From positions 14,459 to 78,458 of the forward strand of contig JBKEDC010000016.1 of NCBI GenBank assembly GCA_047975205.1: a stretch of DNA of 64,000 nt, written 5' to 3'. A program made the translations under genes and the position numbers. The stretch's first letter is position 1, and each line of letters starts with the position of its first letter. The notes under the pieces were generated by a model, which saw nothing but the letters and a program-made list of their open reading frames with translations, was not told the origin of the DNA and did not search any database. Positions 1-9,639 of the stretch are shown in pieces. The stretch comes from JBKEDC01 sp047975205 (GTDB lineage: Bacteria; Bacteroidota; Bacteroidia; Bacteroidales; Prolixibacteraceae).

Positions 1-2561
1 TCTCCGGCCAATTTTACGCGTTGCGATTCGCCCCCCGACAATGTAGTTGAGGCTTGTCCAAGTGTAATATATCCCAATCCTACCTCTTGAATTGTTCGTA
101 ATTTATGCGCAATGTTTGGTATGCTCTCAAAGAATTCCACTCCTTGGTTGATAGTCATATCCAATACATCATTGATCGACTTTCCTTTATACCTTATCTC
201 TAACGTTTCTCGATTGTAACGTTTTCCATTGCAAGCATTACATTTTACATAAACATCAGGGAGAAAATTCATTTCAATAAGCTTCATGCCACCGCCTTTG
301 CATTCTTCGCATCTTCCACCTTTAACATTAAAAGAGAATCTTCCGGGTTTATATGCCCGAATTTTAGCTTCCGGTAGCTGACAAAACAAAGCCCTAATAT
401 CAGTGAATACTCCCATATATGTAACCGGATTAGATCGAGGAGTCCTACCCAATGGTGATTGATCTACTTGTACTACTTTATCAACAAAGTCTAACCCTTC
501 AATTTTATCATAGGGCAATGGGTCTTTCAAAGAGTGATAGAAATGCTGGCTAAGAATAGGCTGAAGAGTGCCGTTGATTAGGCTTGATTTTCCACTGCCG
601 GAAACACCTGTTACGCAAATCATCTTGCCTAGTGGAAATTGAACATTTATATTTTTAAGATTATTGCCCCTGCAGCCAAATAACTTTATGCTCTTGCCGT
701 TACCTTTGCGCCGTTCTTCAGGTACATCAATAGCTAAGTTTCCATTGAGATAGCGAGAGGTAAGAGAATCTCCCTGCATAACTTCTTTAGGAGTTCCCGA
801 GGCCATTATCATTCCCCCATGTCGTCCGGCCTTAGGGCCTATATCTATAATGTAGTCACTAGCAAGCATCATATCTTTATCATGTTCTACCACAATAATA
901 GAATTACCCGTATCCCGAAGTTTTTCTAATGACTGGATCAGCCGCACATTATCTCTTTGGTGCAAACCAATACTTGGTTCATCAAGTATGTAAAGCACAT
1001 TTACTAGCTGTGATCCAATTTGAGTGGCTAGCCTGATGCGTTGTGACTCTCCTCCTGATAACGTGCCTGACGAACGGTTTAGGGAAAGATATTCTAAGCC
1101 TACATCAACAAGAAATCCTAATCGAGTTCTAATTTCTTTAATAATTTCAGTGCCAATACGTAGCTGACGAGTACTGAGACGAGATTCTAGGTCGTTAAAC
1201 CATGCAGAGAGTTCGGCAATATCTAAAGAAGCAAGCTCGGATATATTCTTGTTGTCAATTTTAAAATGTAAAGATTCTTTTTTGAGACGCTGTCCGTTAC
1301 ATTCCGGACAAGTGATCTTGCGCACAAATTGATTAGCCCACTTCTGAGCTGTTTTTGAAGGATTATCGTCACGCTGACTGTTGATATATTTTACAATGCC
1401 TTCGTAAATACTTGCATGTCCGATGGAAGTGCCCAATGGTGAATCTTTCATATTGATGCGTTCGCTTGAACCATATAAAATAGCGTCAAGTGCTTCGTCA
1501 GATAATTCACCGACAGGAGTGTCTAGCTTGAAATCGAATTTCTCACCTAAGGCTTCAATTTGCCAAAAAATGAGTGAATTTTTTTTCTTACCTAAGGGAG
1601 CGATACCTCCTTTTGCAATGCTTATTTTAGGATCGGGAGCAATTAAATCACGTCCGATCTCTGCAATCTCACCTAATCCGTTACATCTGGAGCAAGCACC
1701 TTGAGGAGAGTTAAACGAGAAATTATGAGGAGCAGGTTCACTATACGAAATTCCGGAGGTGGGGCACATTAGCTGACTGCTGAAGAATTTTGTTTCTCTG
1801 GAATCTTTGTCCATGATAAGGCAAATACCTCGACCTTGTTTCATCGCATTGCGTACAGAATCCTTCATGCGTTTGTTTATTCCCTCCACTTTCAACCGAT
1901 CGATAACTACCTCAATAAAATGATTCTTATAGCGGTCTACACGCATGTTCGGTGTCACTTCTTTTAGTTCTCCATCTATACGAACATTTAAGAAACCCTT
2001 TTTTCGAATAGAATCGAATAGTTCCCGATAGTGTCCCTTTCTACCTTTCACTAAAGGGGCCATAATGTAAATGGGCTTATCTTTGAATTTTTCTTCAACG
2101 AGGTGAAGAATCTGTTCTTCGGTGTATTTCACCATCTTTTCACCTGTCTCGTGAGAAAAGGCCTCTCCAGCACGAGCATAAAGCAGACGCAAGAAATCAT
2201 ATATCTCTGTCACTGTACCCACGGTAGATCGTGGATTTTTATTGGTTGTTTTTTGCTCGATGGAAATGACCGGACTTAAGCCGGTTATCTTATCAACATC
2301 AGGGCGCTCCATATTGCCTAGAAAAGAGCGAGCATAAGCGGAAAAGGTTTCAATGTAACGACGTTGACCCTCTGCATAAATAGTGTCAAAAGCTAAAGAG
2401 GATTTACCACTGCCACTTAAACCTGTAATCACGGTAAGTTTATTGCGAGGTATTTCTACATCGATGTTCTTAAGGTTGTGTACTCGCGCACCTAAAACCG
2501 TAATTTTTTCTTCCTGATTGAAATCTGAAACATGTTGTTTAGCAGTAGCTTTGTTTGTCAT
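1..2561 (-). CDS. uvrA: UvrA, excinuclease ABC subunit A (C-terminus beyond window)
   Basis: DNA-damage recognition ATPase of nucleotide excision repair; it dimerises, scans DNA with UvrB and loads UvrB at lesions. About 853 codons are present and the frame stays open across the left edge. A first Walker A (GLSGSGKSS) lies near residue 35. The first ABC signature (LSGGESQRIRLA) is in the middle, and a second Walker A (GVSGSGKSS) is near residue 652. The second signature (TLSGGESQRVKLA) is near residue 840, so only about 100 residues are missing from the usual ~940. Zinc-finger CxxC pairs are visible (CSRCNG, CPECNG, CEECKG with CNACNG). The ATG at 2561 is two bases past the stop of the lytic transglycosylase gene. 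With no promoter-like box between them, the two are probably co-transcribed. No frameshift: frame was checked at both Walker regions. Confidence 0.97.
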   Translation of the reverse strand, partial: MTNKATAKQHVSDFNQEEKITVLGARVHNLKNIDVEIPRNKLTVITGLSGSGKSSLAFDTIYAEGQRRYIETFSAYARSFLGNMERPDVDKITGLSPVISIEQKTTNKNPRSTVGTVTEIYDFLRLLYARAGEAFSHETGEKMVKYTEEQILHLVEEKFKDKPIYIMAPLVKGRKGHYRELFDSIRKKGFLNVRIDGELKEVTPNMRVDRYKNHFIEVVIDRLKVEGINKRMKDSVRNAMKQGRGICLIMDKDSRETKFFSSQLMCPTSGISYSEPAPHNFSFNSPQGACSRCNGLGEIAEIGRDLIAPDPKISIAKGGIAPLGKKKNSLIFWQIEALGEKFDFKLDTPVGELSDEALDAILYGSSERINMKDSPLGTSIGHASIYEGIVKYINSQRDDNPSKTAQKWANQFVRKITCPECNGQRLKKESLHFKIDNKNISELASLDIAELSAWFNDLESRLSTRQLRIGTEIIKEIRTRLGFLVDVGLEYLSLNRSSGTLSGGESQRIRLATQIGSQLVNVLYILDEPSIGLHQRDNVRLIQSLEKLRDTGNSIIVVEHDKDMMLASDYIIDIGPKAGRHGGMIMASGTPKEVMQGDSLTSRYLNGNLAIDVPEERRKGNGKSIKLFGCRGNNLKNINVQFPLGKMICVTGVSGSGKSSLINGTLQPILSQHFYHSLKDPLPYDKIEGLDFVDKVVQVDQSPLGRTPRSNPVTYMGVFTDIRALFCQLPEAKIRAYKPGRFSFNVKGGRCEECKGGGMKLIEMNFLPDVYVKCNACNGKRYNRETLEIRYKGKSINDVLDMTINQGVEFFESIPNIAHKLRTIQEVGLGYITLGQASTTLSGGESQRVKLAG

Positions 2562-2563
2562 AC

Positions 2564-3490
2564 CTATATCCTCTCTCCCTTAGCAGGAAGTTTAATTGTG
2601 TAAGTTTTCCCTGATGCATTGTCTAACTTTACATCTCTTAACCATGGATTCAATGTTTTCAAGATTTTATAGTTTGTGTTGTGTTCGGAACACCAATCAG
2701 GAAAATTGGGAATAGACGTAGAAACCTTTATAGTGCGTGTTTTCCATGGTTTATACTTTGCATGATCAGGGATGTAAAATCCATATCTTATCGGATTTTC
2801 AATAATGAGCTTAAGAGCTGCAATGCGAAAGACGTAGCGAGATGTTTCACTATTTAGTAATAGATTATAGTAATTATCTTGTTTTTGACGATTCATTTCA
2901 CGCATGACCCCGCTTGTGCCGGCATTGAAAGTAGCAGCAACAGCTGTCCAATTGCCCAACCTTTCATATGATTTTTTAAAATATAAACAAGCAGCGCGGG
3001 TAGCTTTTTCAATATGATATCGCTCATCAATTTCAGCATTAACTTCTAGCCCATATTCAGGAGCTGTTTTTTTCATAAACTGCCAAAATCCTGCAGCTCC
3101 TGCCGGAGAAATAGCTATAGGGTTTAATGCACTCTCGGCAACTGCCAAGTAAATAAAATCTTCAGGCACACCTTCCTCTTTTAAAATGGGTTTTATGATA
3201 GGAAAGAAACGAGGTACTAGCTTCAATATGCGAATAGTTGAAGAATGATAATAACTGTTTGTAAATACTTCGCGATCAAAACTCTCAAATACATCAGGAT
3301 ATTCTAACGGCATACGCTCTCCGAAGAGTGTTAGCTGTGTAGGGGTTGGAGGTGGTGTAAATATAATCTGTTGAGCCTGTTGGTCGGTTTGTTCTGTAAC
3401 AATAGTATTTGAACCTAAAGCTGCATATATGCCGACAGCAATGGTTAGAAAGCCTATAATGCAAAGTAAATTTGTAAACAATTTTTTCAT
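2564..3490 (-). CDS. Membrane-bound lytic murein transglycosylase (SLT domain, MltD-like)
   Basis: Predicted to cleave the MurNAc-GlcNAc bond of peptidoglycan from the periplasmic side. The protein (308 aa) starts with an N-terminal hydrophobic signal or anchor (residues 3-25), then a proline-rich linker, then an SLT (GH23) domain at about 100-215. The domain has the catalytic Glu in LAVAESALNP (E119), the GAAGFWQFM motif and the AATFNAG motif. No LysM repeats follow, unlike E. coli MltD. An in-frame ATG at 3517 would add nine residues, but it lies at the expected transcription start of the strong promoter at 3519-3549, so I take the ATG at 3490, which begins directly with a signal sequence. 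uvrA follows two bases downstream. Confidence 0.9.
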   Translation of the reverse strand: MKKLFTNLLCIIGFLTIAVGIYAALGSNTIVTEQTDQQAQQIIFTPPPTPTQLTLFGERMPLEYPDVFESFDREVFTNSYYHSSTIRILKLVPRFFPIIKPILKEEGVPEDFIYLAVAESALNPIAISPAGAAGFWQFMKKTAPEYGLEVNAEIDERYHIEKATRAACLYFKKSYERLGNWTAVAATFNAGTSGVMREMNRQKQDNYYNLLLNSETSRYVFRIAALKLIIENPIRYGFYIPDHAKYKPWKTRTIKVSTSIPNFPDWCSEHNTNYKILKTLNPWLRDVKLDNASGKTYTIKLPAKGERI

Positions 3491-3518
3491 AGTGATTTTT
3501 ATTCGAGAAATTGACATG

Positions 3519-3549
3519 CAAAGGTAATGCTTTATCTATTGTGAACAAA
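3519..3549 (-). promoter_or_regulatory. Bacteroidota-type promoter for the transglycosylase-uvrA unit
   Basis: On the minus strand TTTG (3549-3546), a 19-base spacer and TACCTTTG (3526-3519) match the TTTG-N19-TAnnTTTG consensus exactly. The predicted start of transcription is near 3514, which excludes the upstream ATG at 3517. Confidence 0.75.
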
Positions 3550-3649
3550 GTATACTAATTCTCGTAACAATATTTTTATTTTATGCCATCATTCTTTTTC
3601 CCAACAGTTTTAGGCTTAATTCTAAATATTGCTTTTTCGAACTGCTTAG

Positions 3650-4318
3650 TCAATAAACTTCTTCAAATTTAGTTTTAAGCACTTCTTTTAGTTCACCCAT
3701 GTCAACACTCTTGCCAATTTCTTTTTCTATGGAGGTTACACCGAGTGTTTGAAAACCGCAAGGATTAATATAATTGAAATATTCCATGTCGGTATTGGCA
3801 TTTAAAGCAAATCCATGCATGGTAACGTAGCGACTGGCACGGACACCAATGGCGCATATCTTTCGGGCATTGGTGGGATGGTCGGCATTAAGCCATACAC
3901 CGGTGGCATCTGCTTTTCGTTCTCCTTTAATTCCATAATGGGCAATAGTGGCGATAATAGCATCTTCCATTTTATCTATATATTCACGTATGCCGATATG
4001 ATAGTATTCTAAATCAATGATAGGATATCCTACCAGTTGACCGGGGCCATGATAGGTGATGTCGCCGCCTCTGTCAATTTTATAATAGGTAGCATTTATT
4101 TGTTTCAAGAACTGATCCTGTACTAAAAGGTTGTGTTTGTCGCCACTCTTGCCCAAAGTGTACACATGAGGATGCTCAACTAAAATGAAGCTGTTTTCTG
4201 CGGTTGGATTTTTTGCAGCTCGTTTTGCCTCAATGATTTCTTTCAAACGGGTTTCTTGGTAGTCCCAACAATCTTTGTAGTCTTGTAGGCCGTGGTCTTC
4301 AAAATTGAAATTTGCCAT
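3650..4318 (-). CDS. lipB: Octanoyl-[acyl-carrier-protein]:protein octanoyltransferase LipB
   Basis: Transfers octanoate from acyl carrier protein to the lipoyl domains of 2-oxoacid dehydrogenases and the glycine cleavage H protein, the step before LipA in lipoate synthesis. The 222-residue protein is of normal family length. It has the hallmark RGGDITYHGPGQ (83-94), the lysine in RKICAIG (K153), and the nucleophilic cysteine in INPCG (C187). It follows lipA on the same strand after an 11-base gap, so the pair forms a lipA-lipB operon in the cytoplasmic lipoylation pathway. Confidence 0.96.
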   Translation of the reverse strand: MANFNFEDHGLQDYKDCWDYQETRLKEIIEAKRAAKNPTAENSFILVEHPHVYTLGKSGDKHNLLVQDQFLKQINATYYKIDRGGDITYHGPGQLVGYPIIDLEYYHIGIREYIDKMEDAIIATIAHYGIKGERKADATGVWLNADHPTNARKICAIGVRASRYVTMHGFALNANTDMEYFNYINPCGFQTLGVTSIEKEIGKSVDMGELKEVLKTKFEEVY

Positions 4319-4329
4319 TTGTTTATCTG

Positions 4330-5214
4330 TTATGAGTTAGTTTTATGATTTGTGGCATTTGCGTGTTCTTCTGCACGATAACTGGATCTGACTAAAGGAC
4401 TACTTTCCACGAAGGCAAAACCTTTTGATAATCCGATAGCTTTATATTTTGCAAACTGTTCGGGGGTAATATATTCTTTTACCTCAATATGCTTGCGTGT
4501 AGGGGCTAAATATTGTCCGATAGTAACCACAGAACAACCAACTTCATGTAAATCATCAAGTGTTTGAATGACTTCATCTTCGTTTTCTCCTAGCCCGAGC
4601 ATGATTCCGGATTTAGCTACTAATCCACTTTGTGCAATTTGGCGTAACACCTCTAAACTTTGATGATACTTAGCTACGCTTCTGATTCTTGGTGTAAGGC
4701 GTTCCACAGTTTCCATATTGTGAGAAATAACCTCAGGCTTGGCATCAATAATCTGTTGTATGAGTTCTTTTCTCCCTTGAAAATCAGGAATCAATACTTC
4801 TAACTTAGTGTTTGGATTCTGCTTTTTAATAGCAATTATCGTATTTACCCAAGCTTGAGCACCTAAATCAGGAAGATCGTCGCGGTCAACGGAAGTAATT
4901 ACGGCGTGTTTTAAACCCATGATACGAACAGAGTCGGCAATGCGTTGAGGTTCGTCAGAATCTACAGCCAAAGGCTTGCCATTGATCACGCCACAAAATT
5001 TGCAATTTCGAGTACAAATACTCCCTAAAATCATGAAAGTGGCCGTTCCTCTGTTCCAACATTCGCCAATGTTCGGACAATTTCCGCTGGCACATATGGT
5101 GTGTAGATGATGCTTTCCGGTAAGATTCTTTACTCGAGTGTAATTCTCTCCTTTGGGCATATTCATTTTCATCCAACGAGGTAATCGTGGAATGGGCTTT
5201 TTTTCGTCGTTCAT
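4330..5214 (-). CDS. lipA: Lipoyl synthase LipA (radical SAM)
   Basis: Radical-SAM enzyme that inserts two sulfur atoms into protein-bound octanoate to make lipoate. The 294 residues include the auxiliary cluster ligands C41, C46 and C52 (CASGNCPNIGEC) and the radical-SAM CxxxCxxC at C67, C71 and C74 (CTRNCKFC). The family's C-terminal serine motif is present (SSPLVRSSY). It is the promoter-proximal gene of lipA-lipB and is divergent from ruvC. No good -7 box was found upstream: the best is a one-mismatch TAATATTG with no matching -33. Confidence 0.97.
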   Translation of the reverse strand: MNDEKKPIPRLPRWMKMNMPKGENYTRVKNLTGKHHLHTICASGNCPNIGECWNRGTATFMILGSICTRNCKFCGVINGKPLAVDSDEPQRIADSVRIMGLKHAVITSVDRDDLPDLGAQAWVNTIIAIKKQNPNTKLEVLIPDFQGRKELIQQIIDAKPEVISHNMETVERLTPRIRSVAKYHQSLEVLRQIAQSGLVAKSGIMLGLGENEDEVIQTLDDLHEVGCSVVTIGQYLAPTRKHIEVKEYITPEQFAKYKAIGLSKGFAFVESSPLVRSSYRAEEHANATNHKTNS

Positions 5215-5431
5215 GTTTCTTAGTTTTCAGATTGCAATATTACAAATTCTAATTCAGCTAAACGGTGAACTTAAATATTTGTTTGCCTTAATTGGCATTT
5301 CGAAGTTAAGTTATATCAAAAGTAGTTTTCTGTTTTTTTTATAAGAAGACTAGACAACAAGGCTCCCTTTATTCGTTAGCTCTCTGTATGCTAGTTGTGG
5401 AAAGATTCTACCATGATTGCCAAAAAAACTT

Positions 5432-5439
5432 TACTTTTG
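5432..5439 (+). promoter_or_regulatory. Candidate -7 box for ruvC
   Basis: TACTTTTG matches TAnnTTTG, but there is no TTTG at the usual distance upstream. If used, transcription starts near 5446, which supports the ruvC start at 5509 rather than an in-frame ATG at 5395. Confidence 0.4.
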
Positions 5440-5508
5440 TGTCATGTTGTAATACGACCTGATTCAGATCCTACTTGGATTCATCTTAAGAAGGTTAAAA
5501 GAATAATA

Positions 5509-6063
5509 ATGGAGAAACCGGAAAAGTTAATCTTAGGTATCGACCCGGGAACAGTAGTTATGGGCTATGGTTTGATTGCGGTGAGGGGCAATGAAGCGAG
5601 TGTAATTCAAGCAGGCGTAATAAAAACAGGAGCATATAAAGACCATTATCTGCGTTTGAATCATCTGTTTACTCGAATGCAAGCTATATTAGAGGAAACA
5701 ATGCCCGATGAATTAGCTATTGAATCAGCGTTTTATGGAAAAGATGTGCAAGCCATGTTGAAGCTGGGCAGAGCACAAGGCATCATTATGGGCTTGGCTT
5801 TACAACGAGATATTCCGATATTTGAGTATGCTCCATTGAAGGTGAAGCAGGCAATCACCGGAATGGGTAGGGCAGCTAAGGAACAAGTGGCCTATTTTCT
5901 CAAGAACACCATGAAGATTCCGAACTTACCACCGGAACTTGATGCTACTGATGCCATTGCAGTGGCAGTCTGTCATCACCTGCAACAAAAGAATCCGATT
6001 GCCTCGAAACAATATAAGGGATGGGGTGATTTTATTAAGAAAAATCCCGATAGAATAAAATAA
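5509..6063 (+). CDS. ruvC: RuvC, crossover junction endodeoxyribonuclease
   Basis: Holliday-junction resolvase that nicks junctions held by RuvAB. The 184-residue protein fits the family. It begins at once with the RNase-H-like strand LGIDPGT (catalytic D12). It then has E72 in IESAF and the acidic pair D145/D148 in ELDATDA. The reading frame is open back to 5395, but the extra 38 residues are basic, unrelated to RuvC, and overlap a TAnnTTTG box, so the start at 5509 is preferred. The efflux gene begins one base after the stop and is probably co-transcribed. Confidence 0.94.
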   Translation: MEKPEKLILGIDPGTVVMGYGLIAVRGNEASVIQAGVIKTGAYKDHYLRLNHLFTRMQAILEETMPDELAIESAFYGKDVQAMLKLGRAQGIIMGLALQRDIPIFEYAPLKVKQAITGMGRAAKEQVAYFLKNTMKIPNLPPELDATDAIAVAVCHHLQQKNPIASKQYKGWGDFIKKNPDRIK

Positions 6064-6064
6064 A

Positions 6065-6925
6065 ATGCCAGATAAACATAAATATATCAGATACGAGGGG
6101 TGGATATCCATTATATGCAACATCTTCTTATTTATAGCAAAATATTGGGTTGGAGTTGTTTCCGGATCAATAGCCATTATTGCCGATGCTTGGCATACGC
6201 TCACAGACTCGGTGTCTTCCGTCATCGTGTTGGTTGGAGGTAAAATCTCACGTAAGCCTGCCGATAAAGAACATCCATTCGGGCACGGGCGTGCCGAGCA
6301 TATTGCGGCTATCATTATAGGTATGTTGCTTATAGTAGTAGCTTTTGATTTCCTTTGTACCGGAATTGATAAATTGCAAGATAAGCATGCGGTAGTTTAT
6401 GGAAAACTAGCTTTTGGCATCACGGTGTTGTCGGTATTAATTAAAGAGGGGATGGCTCAATATGCTTTGTGGGCTTATCGGAAAACAGAGGCTTCTATAT
6501 TGAAAGCAGATGCTTGGCATCATCGAACTGATTCTATTTCATCGCTAGTTATTTTGGTAGGTATGTTTTTTGGTAAATTTTGGTGGTGGATTGATGGTGC
6601 TCTTGCTATTTTTGTTGCGTTTATGATTGCCAAAGCCGGTTATGGTATTCTTGCTGAAGAGATACGCTCTTTGTTGGGAGAAGAAGTGGAAGAGGACTTG
6701 AAAGAATCAATTCAAATTGCTATGTTGAAAGAGTTTGAGCAAGACATATATATTCACCATATGCTTATTCATAAATATGGAGATCACTGCGAGATGAGCT
6801 GTCATATAAAACTCCCTAGAAAAATGGAATTACACGAGGTGCATTCTGTTTGCACACGAGTAGAACATGTGATGAGTGAGCAATTCAATATTACGGCAAC
6901 GGTTCATCCCGAACCGCTGAGCTAA
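6065..6925 (+). CDS. Cation diffusion facilitator family transporter (Zn/Fe efflux)
   Basis: Inner-membrane antiporter expected to export divalent metal such as Zn2+, Fe2+ or Mn2+. The protein has 286 residues and about six membrane segments. Both halves of the metal site are visible: D41-A-W-H44-xxx-D48 in helix 2 and D149-A-W-H152-xxx-D156 in helix 5. The HPFGHGRAEH loop is also typical. A soluble C-terminal domain (about 210-286) carries His-rich segments (YIHHMLIH) as in metal-sensing CDF tails. Motifs do not fix the metal; the DxxHxxxD pattern resembles FieF-like members. It starts one base after ruvC and ends at a strong bidirectional terminator. Confidence 0.92.
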   Translation: MPDKHKYIRYEGWISIICNIFLFIAKYWVGVVSGSIAIIADAWHTLTDSVSSVIVLVGGKISRKPADKEHPFGHGRAEHIAAIIIGMLLIVVAFDFLCTGIDKLQDKHAVVYGKLAFGITVLSVLIKEGMAQYALWAYRKTEASILKADAWHHRTDSISSLVILVGMFFGKFWWWIDGALAIFVAFMIAKAGYGILAEEIRSLLGEEVEEDLKESIQIAMLKEFEQDIYIHHMLIHKYGDHCEMSCHIKLPRKMELHEVHSVCTRVEHVMSEQFNITATVHPEPLS

Positions 6926-6993
6926 TTCGTTTTCACTTATTGGCTGGATCAGTTCTGTACCTTGTCCGATGCAAGTAGATGAGTTTGCATGCT

Positions 6994-7037
6994 ATACAAC
7001 AAAGAGAGTCTGCCACGACAGACTCTCTTTGTTGTAT
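6994..7037. terminator. Bidirectional terminator between convergent genes
   Basis: A perfect 19-bp inverted repeat (6994-7012 with 7019-7037) encloses a 6-base loop. It lies between the convergent efflux gene (+) and the secreted-protein gene (-), so it can stop both. Confidence 0.85.
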
Positions 7038-7060
7038 GTTATAGCTTGTTGAAACTATAT

Positions 7061-9427
7061 TTATCTGCCCCTTCCGCCGGGAGCCTTTGTGCTTCGGGTG
7101 GGTGCTGCACTTCTGCTACTATTGTTAGTCCGAGTATTTACGGCTCTGTTGAAATTCGTGGTTCTTACGGTTGAACGTTGTCGATTTTGAGCAGCTTGTC
7201 GCAAATTGCTCATATTTGAAGTTCGATTACTGTTATGAGTGTTTTTTATTGTTGAAGAGTTGCCTCTATTTACCTCCCTAGTGTTGCCAATATTCCCTCG
7301 ATTACTGCCAGTTGTCGGACGACTGGGTCTAGTTTGAGTAGGACGACTGTTTGTTGAAGAACCAACATTCCCGGGTCGAGTAGTTGGCGTAACTTTACTT
7401 GCAGGTTTATTAACGGGTCTTGTCGTTTTATTATTTTCTCGAGAACTACCGGTAGAATTTCCGCGATTTGGCCTGTTAACAGAGGAACCGGAGTTGTCTG
7501 TCCGGTTGTTTCCGGTGCCACGATTGTTATTGCTTACTTTATTCCAACCCGAATCGGTTCGCTTCTGCCAATTATTTCCCTTGTTTCTATATACGGTTCC
7601 ATTACGATCGGTATATACATCATTTCTTCCGCGATGATTTACGGAAGCACTTCTGTTAATGGTATGTGTGCGAACGCCGGAACGGTGTGATCCATACACA
7701 TTTTGTGAGCGTCGAGGAGCATAATATGACGGACGAGAATGTGAACCGTAGTAACCATGAGGAGGACGAGGACGAGCATATGGAGGTCTATAAGCAGGAA
7801 CTCCCCAATATCCCCCATAATTATGGCCTCCGCCCCAGCCCAAGTTAAACCATCCGCCGTATGAAAATCCCCAGCCGATGCTCCAACCGCTCCAAGGAGA
7901 ATATGCCATGTTAAATCCATAAGTGAGCGGACGAGGATAATACCGGTGTCCATACCAAGGACGATAATAATATCCCGTGCCATAAATAACGGTATGATTG
8001 TATACATAAGAACCATAATATCCCGGAGTGTATCCCACATAAACAACATCGGGGGTTACATCATATATGTACACATATTTCACATTGTAAACCGGTGAAC
8101 TTGGCGATATGTTATCAACTGCTTGAGGCCGAACTGTAGCTACTTCCCAAGGTCCGTCAGGATTGTTTGATACAAACCAAATGCCATTATCCACACAATA
8201 ATATTGATTACCGTCTTTAATAACAGTTTGTGCCGAATTTTCCACATATTGCATAGATGTGCCGTCCACATTCTTATATATAGGTGTGCCATCATATTCC
8301 ACATCAAGTTTTGTGTTTGTGCGCGAAACCTCAGCTGTTTGAGGAATGGCATTATCTAGAATCGCATCGCGCGAAGCCGATGTTCCGGGCACATTGGCTA
8401 AAATAGCGTCGTTTTCAGAACCTGTAGGAATATTTGCAAAAGTACTTGGCAAGTCAGAATTATTCACGTAAGTCCATTTCTCATTTAGAGAAGCAGATTT
8501 ATACCATCTTCCCGAAAGGTTCACATAGTAATGCTGAGAATCAATATCCAGGAAAATATAGTTGTCGGAATTTGTTACGTAAAGTAAATTAGTTCCGTTG
8601 ATAGGCGATAAATTGGCTTCGCCATCAGTTTGCAGTAGTTCTGCCGGATGAGTACGCACGATAATTTGAAGAGTTTCATCGGAAGATTCTACTTCCATAT
8701 CTTCTTTTTTTGCTGCTGCTTCAACTTGTGCTTGTATGTTCTTGAGGTTACCTGACGGATTGTTTACTACTTGATAATTACCGTCTATTTTATTCGATTG
8801 ATACCAATGTCCTTCGCCCAAAATATAATAATCCCCTTTTTTTGTATCTTGAATGACGCAAAAGGGCGTATTTACCACTTGAGCTAAATTACTCATGCCA
8901 TCAATTGCTTGTACTTCGGGTGCACCATCAATAGAAATAAGCATGGCAGGAACTTCGGAAAGTACGATTTCAGGAGGATCATTTTTATAATTATCAGAAT
9001 GATTATCTACATCATTTTCATAAGTAGTAATTAATTGATCGGTTGGTATTTGCCAATTCCAATCAGGGATAGTCTTTTCCACTATGGTTTTAAGTTTTTC
9101 TAAACTTTCAGCACTTACCTCATCAGAGAATTTAATATTGGGAATACTGATGTTTGTAAGAGTTGCTGTTCTTGAATTTCTATCGGTAACTAAGGTGGCA
9201 TCAATCCAAAGCGCACCAAAGATAGGAGATTTACTGTTTTGTTTGATGGAAATTGCTGCTCTTCCCGAAATACTTATTCCATCTAAACTTTCAGTTTGGG
9301 GTTGATATATGGTAATTTCAGCTTGCTTGGTTTTGATTTTCTGTGGCCATGATAATGCCATTGTTTGCGTGCTGCATATTAGGCAGATAGCCAAAAACAG
9401 TAGCCCTTTGGTTATGTTTTTATTCAT
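7061..9427 (-). CDS. Secreted Trp/Tyr-repeat protein with Asn/Arg-rich tail (function unknown)
   Basis: The 788-residue protein has a clear signal peptide (about 1-24). The middle carries three degenerate copies of a motif like YYxxxxGxWYxSxxxxGxW at about 199-219, 300-320 and 409-428. Then come a GYTPGYYGSYVY segment (465-476) and a Tyr/Gly/Trp-rich stretch to about 545. The last ~240 residues are low-complexity Asn, Arg, Ser, Thr and Gly. I recall relatives of this layout in other Gram-negatives, often annotated loosely as carbohydrate-binding family V/XII, with no settled role. There is no catalytic motif. It stands alone, convergent with the efflux gene and divergent from the small MscS gene. 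A cell-surface or periplasmic structural or binding role is only an inference. Confidence 0.75.
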   Translation of the reverse strand: MNKNITKGLLFLAICLICSTQTMALSWPQKIKTKQAEITIYQPQTESLDGISISGRAAISIKQNSKSPIFGALWIDATLVTDRNSRTATLTNISIPNIKFSDEVSAESLEKLKTIVEKTIPDWNWQIPTDQLITTYENDVDNHSDNYKNDPPEIVLSEVPAMLISIDGAPEVQAIDGMSNLAQVVNTPFCVIQDTKKGDYYILGEGHWYQSNKIDGNYQVVNNPSGNLKNIQAQVEAAAKKEDMEVESSDETLQIIVRTHPAELLQTDGEANLSPINGTNLLYVTNSDNYIFLDIDSQHYYVNLSGRWYKSASLNEKWTYVNNSDLPSTFANIPTGSENDAILANVPGTSASRDAILDNAIPQTAEVSRTNTKLDVEYDGTPIYKNVDGTSMQYVENSAQTVIKDGNQYYCVDNGIWFVSNNPDGPWEVATVRPQAVDNISPSSPVYNVKYVYIYDVTPDVVYVGYTPGYYGSYVYNHTVIYGTGYYYRPWYGHRYYPRPLTYGFNMAYSPWSGWSIGWGFSYGGWFNLGWGGGHNYGGYWGVPAYRPPYARPRPPHGYYGSHSRPSYYAPRRSQNVYGSHRSGVRTHTINRSASVNHRGRNDVYTDRNGTVYRNKGNNWQKRTDSGWNKVSNNNRGTGNNRTDNSGSSVNRPNRGNSTGSSRENNKTTRPVNKPASKVTPTTRPGNVGSSTNSRPTQTRPSRPTTGSNRGNIGNTREVNRGNSSTIKNTHNSNRTSNMSNLRQAAQNRQRSTVRTTNFNRAVNTRTNNSSRSAAPTRSTKAPGGRGR

Positions 9428-9639
9428 GATTTTCCTTTTTGAATGAGTGTGTTTATACCTTATTGTAATAGTTTTATGCTAAGTGGTTGCAAAAATGATG
9501 CCATAAATCAAACATAGAACATTTATTCGAGAGTTTATGTTCTGTATCGCCGATATAATGATAAAAATACAAATGAGTATGAAACACTTCCAAAATAATA
9601 TTGTTACTTTGGCGTATAACAATAAATACTTTATAACAT

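Noticed and set aside
1..2561. Possible frameshift in uvrA
   Set aside because: Frame was checked at the N-terminus, the second Walker A and the last signature motif, and it is continuous.
5395..5508. N-terminal extension of RuvC
   Set aside because: The extra 38 residues are unlike RuvC and overlap a promoter box; the family start is at 5509.
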